This document shows, piece by piece, positions 11,695-24,138 of a stretch of 64,000 bases of DNA. The notes beneath the pieces are model-generated. The model was not told the origin of the DNA, did not search any database, and saw only the letters and a program-made list of their open reading frames with translations. A program made the position numbers and the translations under genes. Within the stretch, counting starts at the first letter, position 1, and every line of letters starts with the position of its first letter. This stretch comes from Piper betle. Its lineage: Eukaryota; Streptophyta; Magnoliopsida; Piperales; Piperaceae. The stretch is taken from positions 216,643-280,642 of the forward strand of contig JAURVB010013186.1 of the NCBI GenBank assembly GCA_033002965.1, given 5' to 3'.

Positions 11695-13195
11695 CTAAAG
11701 TAGCATATCATCAAATGATACAACATCCATATGAGCAACATGCTCATGAAAGACCTTGGTTGGTAAACTTTTAGTAAGCGGATCCGCAACCATGGAGTTT
11801 GTCCCAATATGCTCTATAGAGACGTTACCACTCTGAACTCTTTCTTTCACAACAAGGAACTTGATCTCTAAATGTTTTGATTTAGATAAGCTCCTGTTGT
11901 TATTTGAATATAATACTGCAGATTGATTGTCACAAAATATCTTAAGTGGTCTTTCAATGTTATCAATAATACGCAGCCTTGTGACAAAATTCCGCAACCA
12001 TATTCCATGATGGGATGCTTCATAATAAGCTATGAATTCAGGTGCCATAGTGGAAGAAGCTATGAGTGTATGCATAGCACTCCTCCAAGAAATAGCTCCT
12101 CCAGCAAGCAGATAGACATAGCTTGTCATCCAGCAAAGTTAGAATTAGAATACCCAATGATGTCAAGTTGAGTTGACTTCCGATATGTAAGCATGTAATG
12201 TTTTGTTCTTTGAAGATATCTCATGACTCTTTTGGCTACAATCTAGTGATCCAATCCTAGATTACTTAAATATTTGCCCAACATTCCAACAATATATGCA
12301 ATTTCTTGATGCGTACATACTTGAGCATACATAAGACTTCCCACTACTGAAGCATAGGGAATCTTTTGCATTTCCTTTCCTTCTATATGATTTTTAGGGC
12401 ATTGATTGAGACTGAATTTGTCTCCTTTAGAAACAAGGTATCTCCTGGTTTACAATTTTGCATGCCAAATCTTTTAAGCACTTTTTCTATATAGGTCTTT
12501 TGTGATAATCCAAGTATATATCGATCGCGATCCCGATGTATTTAAATTCCTAATACAAAAGACGCATTTCCAAGATCTTTCATTTCAAATTTCTTTGATA
12601 AAAATCTCTTGGTTTCGTGGAAAAAATCTATATCTTTACTAGCAAGCCATATATCATCAACATATAAAACCAGAAAAATATACTTACTCCCACTAAACTT
12701 ATGGTATATACAATAATCAATAACATTCATCTCAAAACAAAACGAGGGAATCACTTGATGAAATTTGTGATACCATTGACAAGAAGCATGTTTAAGTCAA
12801 TAGATGGATTTCTTTAATTTGCAAACTATTTTCTTTGAATCTCTTGATACAAAGCTTTCTAGTTGCATCATATAAATTGTGTCATCAATGTCTCCATTTA
12901 GAAACACAGTCTTTACATCCATCTGATTTAATTCAAGATCAAAATGTACCACTAATGTCATAATTATTCTGAATGAGTCTTTCGATGAAACTGGAGAGAA
13001 AGTCTCATTATAATCGATGCCTTCTTTTTGAGTAAAGCCCTTTGCAACAAAACGAGCCTTATATCTTTTTAGATTACCATTCGAATCCCTTTTGATTTTA
13101 AATATCCACTTACAACCAATAGGTTTCGCATCTTCAGGCAATGGAACAAGATTCCAAACGTCATTAGCTTTCATGGACTTTATCTCTTCATTCAT
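11695..13195 (-). pseudogene. Copia reverse transcriptase and RNase H remains
   Basis: 13195-12797 holds the RT start (NDVWNLVPLP, GCKWIFKIK, YKARFVAKGF, QMDVKTVFLNGD), broken by a stop after KKSIY. 12754-12542 carries the catalytic YVDD motif (LVLYVDDIWLAS) and KFEMKDLG. 12129-11695 holds RNase H, from the SWRSAMHTLIASSTMAPEF stretch through FCDNQSA, SKHLEIKFLVVKERV and ADPLTKSLP. These stand in the correct order for a Copia pol, but stops and frame changes separate the pieces, so no polyprotein can be made. Confidence 0.92.
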
Positions 13196-13769
13196 AGCAT
13201 CAATCCACTTTGAGAATTAGAACTCGTCATGGCTTGATGAAAATTGATTGAATCATCTTCCATCATTCCAATATTATCCTCATGTTCTCCAAGAAAGATG
13301 ATATAATCATCTGAAATTGCATTTCTCCTTTCTCTTCTGGATCTCCTTAATGGCATTTGCTCTTGATGTTGTTGAGTTTGCTCTTCATGTATAACTTTAT
13401 TAGGGAGATTCTCGACATTGTCTTGTAATTCTAGTATTGTTTCTTGAACAACATCAGGAATATGACCTTGATCCTGATTATTGTCAAGAACAATCATGGG
13501 AAGAGAAATAGATTCTTCTTCAAAGACAAAGTCTGTAACCTCATTTCCCCTCCAAACTCAATATCCTCAAAGAACTGGGCATTGCCCATCTCAAAGAATG
13601 ACCTTATTGTGGGATCATAAAACTTATATCCTCTAGATCATTCAGAATACCCAACAAAATAACGGCTAACTGTTCTTGAGTCCAGTTTCTTTTCATTTGG
13701 CCTATAAGGCCTTGCCTCAGCTGGACAACCCCAAATGCGTAAATGCATAATACTGGGTTTCTTTCCAGT

Positions 13770-14551
13770 CTATAATTCATAAGGGGTCTTAACAGTTGCC
13801 TTTGTTGGTACTCTATTAAGAAGATATACTGCTGTCTTTAGTGCCTCACCCCAAAGTGAATCAGGTAAAATAGTATGAGCAATCATACTTCTTATCATGT
13901 CCTTTAATGTTCGGTTTCGTCTTTCAGCAATACCACTCATGCTAGGAATATGTGGCATTGTGTATTGTAGGATGATGCCGCACTCTTCTAGGAATTTGGC
14001 AAATGGTCTTGGACGTTGTACACCGGTTCCATCATATCTACCATAGTATTCACCATCACGGTCAGATCTAATAGCCTTAATAGTTTTGTCAAGTTGGTTC
14101 TCAACTTCAGCCTTATATGCCTTAAATACGTCCAATGCTTGAGACTTCTCATGAATGAGATAAAGGTAACCAGAACAAGAATAATCGTCTATGAACATAA
14201 TAATATATTGTTGACCCTTCCAAGAAGCCGTAGGGATGGCCCACAAATGTCCGTATGTATTAGTTCTAAGACGCTTGAAAATTTATTGACACATAGTCTC
14301 TTTATATTTGTTTGTTTTCCCTTAATGCACTCAATTCATACTTGAAAATCTGATAAATTGAGAGAATCAAGAATTCCATTTGACATAAGTCGTTCAATTC
14401 TGTGTTTAGAAATGTGTCCTAAACGCTTGTGCCATAATAAAGCAGAATTCTCATTGGTTAATTTTGTTTTTGTGCCACTTAAACCCACATGTAAAGTTTC
14501 ATTAAAAGATGTAATAGTATCAAGTAAATACAGATTATCATAAAAAGACAA
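13770..14551 (-). pseudogene. Copia integrase remains
   Basis: 14551-14336 has the GAG-pre-integrase zinc-binding signature (LLWHKRLGHISKHRIERLM). 14246-13770 holds the catalytic core, with [18 protein letters not shown] (second Asp region), [10 protein letters not shown] (Glu region) and [10 protein letters not shown] frame change and stop separate the two parts. The enzyme would insert the cDNA copy; this one is dead. Confidence 0.9.
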
Positions 14552-14789
14552 AAAACCAGTACCAAAAATCTTTGAATTTAAGAAAAGACTAACTTATTAT
14601 TTCTAAATGAACAAGAGTAACCAGATTTGTCCAATATAGAAATTGAAACCAAATTCTCGTCTAAAAGACGGTACTATATATGTCTCTTTTAAATCCAAAT
14701 AATATCCTGTCTTTAATAATAATCTAAAAATCCCTATTGCTTCAACTATAACAGATTTGCCATCACCGACATAGATGAAGCTTTCAACA

Positions 14790-15671
14790 TCATTTGACTT
14801 TAGGCAACTCAGGCAACCCTTTCTTGACATGCCATGTGTGATACTTAGCACATTCCTTCTTCATATGTCCAGGTTTACCACAAAAGAAACAACAAGAAGC
14901 CTGATTTTCTTTCTTTTGCTGTTGTTTATAAGACCCATTATCAGCATCCTTAGCCCTTTTCCTTTTCTTATTTTTGTCCTGATAGGTACTAGCCAAATAA
15001 GCACTCTCAGCCTGTTCTTGCTTCAATCTTTCTTCTTCTTGCACACAATAAGAAATGAGCTCATTAAGACTCCATTTGTCCCTTTGACAGATATAACTAA
15101 CTTTGAATTGACTGAATTGTGCAAGAGAAATTAAAACTAAATGCACGAGCAAATCTTCAGATAGCTCTAACCTTAGTGCTTTTAGTTTTGAAGCAATATT
15201 TGACATCTCTAAGATGTACTCCCTTATGCTTGTTTTGCCTTTAAACTTCATTGAAATCAAGTTTGTCAAAAGCGTACTTGTTTCAACCTTATCATTTTTT
15301 ACAAAACGCTTTTCTATTTCTTTGAGAAACTCACTAGCTGTAGTAACCTTTTCAGATATATTGCCCCTGAAGGTCTTTGGAATTCCCTATTTCATGATCA
15401 TAAGACTCATGTGATTTGAACGTTCCCACTTCTCAATGTCCCATTTTTCCTCAATGGAACTTTTGTCAGTAAGATAAACAGGTTGTTCAGTCCTTAATGC
15501 AAGGTCAAGATCCATGCAGCTGAGAACAATCATTATACTTTCTTTCCAATCCTTAAAATTATTTTTAAGCATTGGAACTGAATTGATGTTGGCAGAAATC
15601 ATAGAAGCAGATTGATTAACTGAAAATAGAACAAAATTACATGCCCATAATAAGATTAATAAATCTAACAA
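14790..15671 (-). pseudogene. Copia gag with CCHC zinc knuckle, one nonsense codon
   Basis: A single frame apart from a TAG at 15389-15387. The N-terminal part contains NNFKDWKESIM (the UBN2/Copia gag start). The later part has LLTNLISMKFKG, MSNIASKLKAL and a basic stretch, then the RNA-binding knuckle CFFCGKPGHMKKEC (Cx2Cx4Hx4C). Gag would form the particle that packages the element's RNA. Confidence 0.9.
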
Positions 15672-15739
15672 TGTTTCAATCCCATCAACAGATACCTAGC
15701 ACAACATTAATATTTAGTCTTTGGATAGAAACATTAAGT

Positions 15740-16290
15740 TGTAAGTGATACTCTTAGTGAAATAATTAAATATAGATAATAAATCCTCTTAAATAAAAAA
15801 CCTTCCTTTGGGCCGATTTATTATCCACATGGAAACCTGATAATTATCACATATTTATTACCACAAATAAATCTTAACGCAGTAATCAAATATGGACAAT
15901 AAATCCTGTTAAATAATAAACCATCCTTTGGGCCGATGTATTATCCACATGGAAACCTAATAATTATCCCATATTTATTACAAAAATGAGTCTTAGTGTC
16001 GCAAAATATAGACAATAAATCCTGTCAAACAATAAACTTTCCTTTGGGCCAATCTATCATTCATATGGACACCTGATAATTATCCATTATTTATTAAAAA
16101 TGAATCTTAGTGTAGTAATCAAATATGGATAATTAATCTTGTCAAATAATAAACCTTCCATTGGGCCGATGTATTATCCACATGGATACTTAACAATCAT
16201 CGCATATTTATTAACACAAATGAATATATAATTCTGACAAATAATAACCTTCTTTTAGGTTGATTAATATCCACATGAATTAAATACTTA
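15740..16290 (-). repeat. About 118-bp tandem repeat in the Copia 5' leader
   Basis: Four to five head-to-tail units between the 5' LTR and gag. The marker 'cctttgggcc' occurs at about 15805, 15925 and 16041, with degenerate forms near 16158 and 16245. Each unit also contains 'tattatccacatgga' and 'gataattat'. No coding potential. Confidence 0.85.
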
Positions 16291-16574
16291 TAACCATCTT
16301 AATATTTAAAAAATAATTTCCACAAAAGAGGCTACTTTGGCAGCATATTGTAGTCCTTAATAAATTTTAAAATATTAATTATGGCTGAACAAAAAAAGGT
16401 TATAAAAATAACTTTATGTGGGAGTTTCCAAAATTATAACCTTTTGTAACTGTATTTTCCTGTACTTTCTTTAATCCTGAATCTGTAGATCTGATTGGAA
16501 TAGAACTGAATAGTTCCAATCAATAATTTAAATATAAATTAAAACCTGATACTCAATGATTTAATATGAAGGTG

Positions 16575-16586
16575 GCTCTGATACTA
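16575..16586 (-). promoter_or_regulatory. Copia primer-binding site
   Basis: The minus-strand reading is tagtatcagagc, one mismatch from the tRNA-iMet complement TGGTATCAGAGC. It lies two bases inside the 5' LTR (16589-16996). Confidence 0.85.
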
Positions 16587-16588
16587 CT

Positions 16589-16996
16589 TGTTGGACTTTA
16601 TTAGATTTCATATCAAATCATCGAGTAAATAAACTAGATAGCGGAAGCATACTTGAAGCCATAAGAGAAACTAGAGTCTTGACCACCTTAGATATTAGTC
16701 TTCTGAATCTAAGAAGAGTTTTCCAAAACCTAGACAATGGGATACCAAAACGAAAACTGCTTATTAATTCAGGGACCATAACCTCCTTATTTATAGCTAT
16801 AGTTTCATAAATTTATTTTCACCCATCACGAAAAGAGAAATATGAAAAGGTATCTACACATTGAATTCCATACCCTAATTTATAGCCCATAACTTTTTAC
16901 TTTAGTAGATAAATTTAATTTAGGCCAACCTTATATAATAATATATGACACAATTCCTGATTCACATATATATATATTTATGTCCAACATCCAACA
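16589..16996 (-). repeat. Copia 5' LTR
   Basis: 408 bp, TGTTGGAC...CCAACA, about 24 bp shorter than the 3' LTR through small deletions. Followed by target duplication ATTAC at 16997-17001. Confidence 0.95.
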
Positions 16997-17001
16997 ATTA
17001 C

Positions 17002-18710
17002 TACTACCATACACACTTTTATAGGAGTCAAATCCTGAACCTAGTGATATTTACCAAGCTATATTCTTATAGGAATTAGGGCGGCGACCATGAGAAACAT
17101 ATTTTAATTTTAATAATTGAATTTTTCAAGTGTGAATAAACCTTTTTTGTACAAAAAATACGTCATATATGAATAGATAAAATGTAACTTGTTAGACAAT
17201 AATTGAACCACCACAGTGACCTTGTACATTTCTCCATTTTCTAATTAGTAAATTTGTTTTTGATTTTCAAAAAGATATAAACTTGGAAGACTATAAAAAG
17301 GACAAAATTATGCTCATAAAACCTTATATAAGGTATATAATAGATTAGCATATTAATTGTTTTATAGAAGCCCATAAAATGTAGAATAATTCATGAATGG
17401 ATGAAAAAATGATCTTTCTTTTTAGAAAAAAACAGGGGAGAAGGAGAACAAAAATTTTTGTAGAAAATCACTCTACCGATCGGGAGTTTTGCGACCGCTT
17501 TGAAATGAGTCATTTTTAAGGCCACCTTGCTACCTCAACCCAGGTCACCAAATATATCTATAGTCTAGTAACCGTGTAGCGACGGAACAGTGGTCGCAAA
17601 AATGATGTTGTCATCAGTGACCGACATCAACGACAAGAATTAACGGTTACAAAACTCATATCGCTACGCGATCAATATTAATTATAAATAATTTTGGAAC
17701 CCTTAAGGCGGTGGTAAAGTGGTCAATAATTTCTCCGTTTCAAGCCGGTTGCTGACTGGTTGGAAGAAACCACTTCAAATGCCTGTCATAAATATGTGGA
17801 TGCTAATAGCGTCTTTTATATTAGTTTGAGGAACCGCACTTGAGGTTGGAAGTTGGAGCACAATTTGATGTTTTAGAGTACCGGAAAACTACTTCATTAA
17901 AATATGAAATTTAATGGTTCATGGCTGGAGTTGTTTTGGCAATTCTACTTTCTACGGTAGCATCGGAATCTACATTTAGCAGTAGAAGAACTATCAATGA
18001 TTATCAGAGTAGTCTAAAACAGAAAACAGTTGAAGCTTTGATTATATGCGCTAAAGATGAACAATAATACTACACTGATGCATCCCATGTGATGCACGAT
18101 ATCCCAATAAATGTGTTTATTGTCATATTATGGGTACGTAAATGACAGAGGAGCGTCAATATTATCCATGAATAACGCGAAATGGAATAAGGAAAATTGC
18201 ATACCTTGCTTCCATTTAGGCAATTACTACCGCCGTACTATGACTTTCTTGGTTGTGATATTATGGGTATACTAAATTAAAGAGGAGTGTCAATATCATC
18301 CCTGAATAAAGTAAAATAGAATAAGAGAAATTGCACACCTTGCTTCATTTAGGCAATTACTACTGGCGTACTATGAATTTCTTGGTTGTGATATTATGGG
18401 TATAGTAAATTACAGAGGAGTGTCAATATCGTCCCTGAATAAAGTGAAATAGAATAAGAGAAATTGCATACCATACTTCCATTTAGGCAATTACTACTCC
18501 GATATATACTATCAATGTCTTGGTTGTGATATTATGGGTATAGTAAATTACAGACGAGTGCCAATATTGTCCCTGGATAACGTGAAATGGAACAAGGGAA
18601 GTTGCATACCATGCTTCTATTTTGTCAATTACTACTTCTATACATACTATAGGAGTAAAATACTTCAACTTTTGATATTTACCAAGTTATAATTTGGAGC
18701 TAGTGGGAAG
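17002..18710. repeat. Segment A copy 2 (outer 5' flank of the terpene synthase)
   Basis: This continues the terpene synthase upstream region interrupted by the Copia element: the left and right flanks share ATTAC, and copy 3 (44472-44500) shows the same sequence joined without interruption. It matches 44480-46160 over its whole length, and its middle matches copy 1. It ends in the 134-bp minisatellite, and at 18711 it passes abruptly into Gypsy-derived sequence. Confidence 0.85.
18130..18690. repeat. Minisatellite of about 134 bp, four units
   Basis: The marker 'ggcaattac' or its variant lies at 18219, 18352, 18486 and about 18624, a spacing of 133-138 bp. Units contain 'gattatgggtata'-like, 'gtgtcaatat' and 'ttgcatacc' blocks. 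The same unit is at 45650-46130 (four copies), once at 10826-10926 and once near 44473. Confidence 0.85.
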
Positions 18711-19260
18711 GCCTTGTACTCAAATTGGCCATGGTGACTCTGGAATTTAGACCAAATGGCAAGGCCTTGTACTCAAATTGGCCATGGTGACTCTGGAATT
18801 TAGTTTTCTCGATATCACCTTCCTTCATTCGTATCTAGTCATACCTTGATTTGAGGTCTATCTTGGAGAAGAATTTAGAGCCATGGAGTTCATCGATCAG
18901 TGCATTTATTATTGGAATAAAAAACTGATTTTTAATTGTTGCTGCATTTAGATCAACTAGTTAACAAGATTTGGTTCCCTCGCGAACTGAATTAAAATGA
19001 TAAACTTTAGAAAGTTAATTCACAGCGCATTAAAACATAAAATGGACCCACAAGGACCAAAACAACTGAAGGCATTAGAAGACTAAAACCTGAGGGATTT
19101 TGATGTTCTAACACCCTGAATTAGACCCCTCTCGAACCGAATCAAAATGATAAACTTTGGTATATAATTTATAAAATATTAAAATGTAATACCAACCAAC
19201 AGGGACAAAACACCCAAGGAATCAGAAGATAGAAACTTGAGGGCATCTAATATACAGAGA
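18711..19260 (-). mobile_element. Gypsy-derived fragment, reverse transcriptase region
   Basis: Matches 49316-49690, where the minus strand encodes Ty3/Gypsy reverse transcriptase (ALPFGLCNAPATF). Here the same stretch is duplicated: a 53-bp unit starting 'gccttgtactcaaattgg' occurs at 18711 and 18764. A further direct duplication, about 155 bp apart, links 18975-19120 with 19130-19260 ('gaaccgaatcaaaatgataa'). No open frame remains. Confidence 0.7.
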
Positions 19261-20159
19261 AAAATACCAAATGCATGTAACAACACGTATTGTTGGGCTC
19301 ATGCGAATAACACAGCCTAAATGTATTGAAGTTACAAAACAAATTAAAACTCCCAGAGAAAATCTGGTAGAGTCACCTCTGTAAGTAGGATATTGGAAAA
19401 TTTTTCACATACTTGTATAAAAGAGATGCATAGCATTCTAAAATTTTCATTTCACACGCAGAAACATCTAAGAGGTGTTCCACCTTGTTCACAATACATC
19501 ATAGAGCATTTACAACAATAATTTTACATTCTTTAGACGGTTGGTTTGCTTAGTTTTCACATGGGTCAATCATCATGCTAAACAAAGCCCGGATGCTCCT
19601 TCAACTCATTTTTCTTCTTCACTACAAGCACCTACATAAGTAACATGCTTTAGTATACTTGAGATATAATTAATCTTGAATTCTAGGACTCTGGGAGTTG
19701 AAGAGTTCTTGCACAAAATATCTTAGACTTGCATGCCCAAGAGTATTTTGTCTACAAAACAGAAAGATACAATTAGTAATAAACAAAACACGAATATAAA
19801 TCTAGCTTTCATTTCCAGAATGGTTCTAGGCTCCACAATTCACATCAAACTATTACAATCCTATGGTATGGGACATGGGGTTGCACTGTTTTTGGTCTCA
19901 GTCCCGCATCGGGATTGAGATTAGTTGGTGAGTGCTATATGAAATGAGTTGTAAGTCTCTTAAAATTGCTAGTCATTTTGACATGTATCCAAGACCCATA
20001 ACATTTGGCATCAAAGGCAGCCCATGTCTCCACTTGTCGCCTCCAGGAGGTAGTGACTTACGAAAGGGATACCTAGGGAGAAGGCTACCCTTGGCCCGAA
20101 AAAAAATTTGCATGACCAGAGTGAAATCTACCTAGAGTGAAAACAACCTAGAGTGTGTG
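19261..20159. other. Unassigned, probably 3' part of the following Gypsy element
   Basis: AT-rich, with no gene supported. The stretch near 19895-19960 ('cccgcatcgggattgagatt') resembles the promoter-proximal part of many plant LTRs, but I could not find a partner LTR in the window. Confidence 0.4.
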
Positions 20160-22872
20160 ATAGTGTCAACACATCTCATCGTGATGCTCCCACGTGGGCT
20201 CCTCAACTCCTTGTTGTGACCAGAAATCCTTCACAATAGGCACCTCGTTTCCTGCAAAGAGTCTTTGTTGATCGATCAAGAATCTCAACAACCACCTTCT
20301 TGTAGGACAGGTCAGGTCGGACATCAAGCTCCTCATATTGTACTTTGTACTATCCATTCGTCATGTACTTCTTTAGCATAGAGACATGGAAAACTAGATG
20401 CACAACTCACATATTTGGTGGTAGTGTAAGCTCATAAGCTACTTTGCTGACTTGTCTGAGAACCTCAAACAGGCCAATGTATCTTAGACTTAGCTTGCCC
20501 TACCTCCCAAATCACATGCCTCTTTTAGTCGAAGAGACTTTCAAGAAGACATTATCCTCACGGGTAAAGCTAACATCTCAATAATGCCTCAACCTTGGCT
20601 AGATTTACAACGATTCTAGCCACTGATACAACATGTCCCAATAATACCACCTTAGCAACTAAAAGTCAAACATGGAGACATTTGCGTACAGGCGGTGCTC
20701 TCATAGCATTTGAAAAGCTAGTCAAGTGTATTTCGTGCTCCTCTCTAGACCTCAAGTAGATCAGAATATCATCAATGAACACCATGACAAATCTGATCTA
20801 GGTACGACTAAAATACTTCGGTTCATGAGTTCTATGATAGCTGTTAATGAGTTGGTCGGCCCGAAACACATGACTAAAAATTTGTAGTGCCCGTATCAAG
20901 TCTAAAAAACTATCTTTGGCACATCCTCCTCTCGAATCATCAACTAATGCTTGTTAGATCAAAGATTAATCTCTGAATACACAGCAACTCTTCTAAGCTG
21001 ATCAAACAAATTATCTATCCATGAGAGGGGATAACGATTTTCCACTGTCACTGGGTTGAGTATTCTCTAGTCAATGCACAACCTTATGTTTTTGTCCTTC
21101 TTCCTAACTAAGTGGACTAGAATGCCTCAAGGTGAGACACTCGGCTTAATAAATCCCTGCTCCTAAAGCTCCTTTAGTTGGTTGGGTCTTGAGCTCATTG
21201 TGCTCAAGTGGTGCTATCCGATATGGCATGCTAGAAATATGCACAGCACCCACAACTAAGTCGATGGCAAACTATACCTCTCTGGCAGGCAACAATCCAG
21301 ACACCTCATCCAGAAAACATTCACGAACTCAGTAACCACTGGATTCTCTTGCTAACTTTTGTGTTGTCTGCTCGGCTGTGAATACAACAATGGTGAGGAA
21401 AATAGCCTCTAGGATCAGCTACTCAGTCAATCAACCTCTAGGCACACTGATATGAGATCAAATAGCCGTGTCTATCTCTTTCTCTACCCTAAAATGCAAT
21501 TCACACATCTCTTCAAGCAAAGTTGGACCTTCTACCTCTGGTAGATAAGTGCACTATGTCTGCCCATCCAATCCATGTCGTGATAGCATCAAATTCCCTC
21601 ATCAGCAACATTGTAAAATAAGCTCTCCAGATGCGTTATTGGATAACCATAGCGACACCCCTCACACACACTTTGAGTATGAGAATGGCTCTAGTAGGAG
21701 TTGAAACAAACAGTTCATAGCTTAAATCCTTTCCAGACTACAAATACTATTGACTAAAATCTTGGGTATGAAGGTATGTATACTACCAGAATCAAACAAG
21801 GCTGCAACAGGAGTAAAATGGATAAGTAGGGTACTTGTGATCATAGTAGTATCATGGACCACCTCCTTGAGTGTCGCAACATACATCTTGTCATGCTGCT
21901 TTGGATTGGCACCCTGAAGTTGCCTATCTGGTTTTCCCATATCCTACCTCGATGCCTGTGCAACATTCACTTGAGCCAATCCTGCTTGCCTCTTCGGACT
22001 TTGACACTAAATCCTGTTGGGCCTGTCGTTCTTTGTCAATCTCGCTGGCCCTGTTGTGCCCGTGGCTGTTGGTCACCTCTCCACTGTATCCCCTAAGGTT
22101 GGACGGGTGGTGTGGGAAGAAGTGGTTGTGGCAACAATGCAGACGGCTATCTCTGCTACTACTGCCGTTGTGGGGAGTTTTGCTGCTATTGATACTGCTG
22201 GGGCTATTGTTGGTATTGGTGTTACCGATGCTGCTGTGGCAGCCTTGGGCACGTGATGCACAGTGCCTCATCTTGCCATAGGAGAAGGATGAACTAGTAG
22301 ACCTTTGACATGCTTGGATCATGCTTTTGGCAATGTGGACATGTCAGGTACTCCAGGTAGGTTCCATTACCCTGGCCCTAAACTAGAATGATCAGGTTCA
22401 CTAAGAGACCCTATTAATTTGTTGACACTCCCCAACATATGCCATCAATCCATCATCTATCCTCTGCCTTCGTTGATGTGGACCCTAGTGGTCCTGGCTT
22501 CTACATCTTTGTCCCTGGCAACTGGATTGGCTTGTGTCCCTCGACTGGTGATCGGACTTGTGGGCATGACCACACTCCAATGCCCTCATCACGGCCTCTT
22601 CCTATGTCAAGCATTAAAAGGTGGCCACTATTGATCAGATGCTTATACATAGTACTGATACAAACTGAGTAGTCTGCTCTCTCTCACTCCCAAACTTGCC
22701 TAAAGCAAACCTCTCTAGTGTGAGAAATCGGGCCGAAAACTCCACGACAAACATGCCCTCACCCTTCTATAGTGACAAAAACTCTTTTTTCACTCCTAAC
22801 CATGGCAGAGAAGTACTTGATGTTGAGCACGTACCTAAACTCGTACCATGATATCTTCTCTAGCTGCCTGGT
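20160..22872 (-). mobile_element. Ty3/Gypsy chromovirus-type element, internally deleted, dead
   Basis: Minus-strand translation gives, in order: a gag end (YVLNIKYFSAMVRSEKRVF, near 22850-22760), a protease (ALFDSGSIHTFI, 21940-21722), reverse transcriptase pieces (REEDVPKIVF near 20910-20950, then 'GHYKFLVMCFGPTN'), and then directly the integrase C-terminus and a chromodomain-like tail (GKLSLRYIGLFEVL, VFHVSMLKKY, and GVEEPTWEHHDEM at 20357-20166). RNase H and the integrase core are missing, so a deletion lies near 20600. Many stops are present. The 5' part of gag ends exactly where the next Gypsy LTR begins (22873), as expected if that element inserted into this gag. Confidence 0.8.
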
Positions 22873-24066
22873 TGTTTGAATAACTTCAATGATGTGTACG
22901 TATACATGGTCAAAACAAGTAATACAATGATAAATTTCCAAGTATTGCCCCACAGTGAGATAAATTTACTTACGTTAATAGTAGAAAATAGAACTAAGAG
23001 CAAAACAACAACAAAAAGAAAATTTTAGTTTAAGATAAAATTTGTTCTAGAGTCGAATTTCCCTTAACTTGAAATTAATCTTCATCGCATTTCACTTTTA
23101 TCTTCTGTTCCCTTGAATTGTCGAACTTGGATAATTATATAACATAGTGCATCCTGCTCCTTCTTGCTTCTATAATTATGACTCAATTCTTACCTCCCGG
23201 TGATAATTAATTAATCAACAAAATAATGCATTAAGATTTGCCTTCTAATCGCACACAGTGTTCTGCATCTCCCAACCTCAATGACAAACAAGTCAAAAGA
23301 CTTGTTGTATGATGAATTATCAATGACTAATCTAATTAATTTCTCCCGAAATCTAATTAAATCTCATGATCTAATAAGTATGCGATTAATCTATTCTTAA
23401 CATTAAGAACATAATAATTCAAACAATCAGATTGAATAAAAGAGTAAGAGGCTGATAATAATCAAATTAAACCATGTTAAGTTCCATTCTTCTTTAGAAC
23501 GAAAGAAAGGATTACTCCATAATAAAAGTAAGGAACATGATGAAAAAGAAATGAACATATATTATAAAAAGTACTAAAAATTACAACAACTAGAACTACT
23601 TAATTGACTAAACTCCTAAGCCAAGAGCTGAGATATCCCAAACAATACATGACCACCCTTTTATATAAAAGATAAAATGACTATTATGTACATGAATTCA
23701 AAGAAGGTGTTCCCAAATTGACGTAGTCTACTTAATTTTGGTGTTCAATCAAGTTTGCAACTCTTCGACTAGCTCAACCAAGCTTTAAGTAAGACACCCC
23801 AAAACCATCAATATCCTTCCTTTTTAGCTTTGTGAACTCCTTGTACTAACCATTGGGTGGAGCCAATTGCCCTGACCTTTCAATTCCTAACCTTAATTTA
23901 TTTCATCCTTTTCTACATTGAAACTCCAAAATTAAACATATCTAATAAAATATTAATCAACTAAAAAAATAAAGTAAACTATCACCTAATTAATAATAAT
24001 TATCACCAGGATGTACAAAACACATTAAAAACATGGGTAAATATTGTATACTTTAAACACTTAACA
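22873..24066 (-). repeat. Gypsy LTR (about 1.2 kb)
   Basis: Begins TGTTTGAATAAC and ends CACTTAACA on the plus strand. A solo copy of the same LTR lies at 43507-44082 with matching ends and an internal deletion of about 650 bp. Next to it at 24067-24085, the minus strand reads taagtttgggggtg, a typical Gypsy polypurine tract, so this is the 3' LTR of a minus-strand element. Confidence 0.85.
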
Positions 24067-24138
24067 CACCCCCAAACTTAAACTTTTGCGTGTCCCGAGC
24101 AAAATATCGTAACAAAAAAAATTTTACTACACAAAAAT

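Larger units (their letters stand above)
10927..16996 (-). mobile_element. Ty1/Copia retrotransposon, full structure, decayed
   Basis: LTRs at 10927-11358 and 16589-16996 begin TGTTGGACTTTATTAG and end TCCAACA. Identical 5-bp target duplications ATTAC flank the element (10922-10926 and 16997-17001). The primer-binding site (complement gctctgatacta, 16575-16586) lies two bases from the 5' LTR. The polypurine tract (aagtgggagat on the minus strand, 11359-11369) adjoins the 3' LTR. The internal order gag, integrase, reverse transcriptase, RNase H is that of Copia. The frames are broken by stops and shifts, and the LTRs differ at about 8% of sites in their first 137 bases by eye, so the element is not recent and not autonomous. 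It sits in the terpene synthase 5' flank. Confidence 0.95.

Noticed and set aside
22017..22256. Open frames opposite the Gypsy gag/protease
   Set aside because: They are antisense shadows of the decayed chromovirus; low-complexity V/A/T-rich translation.
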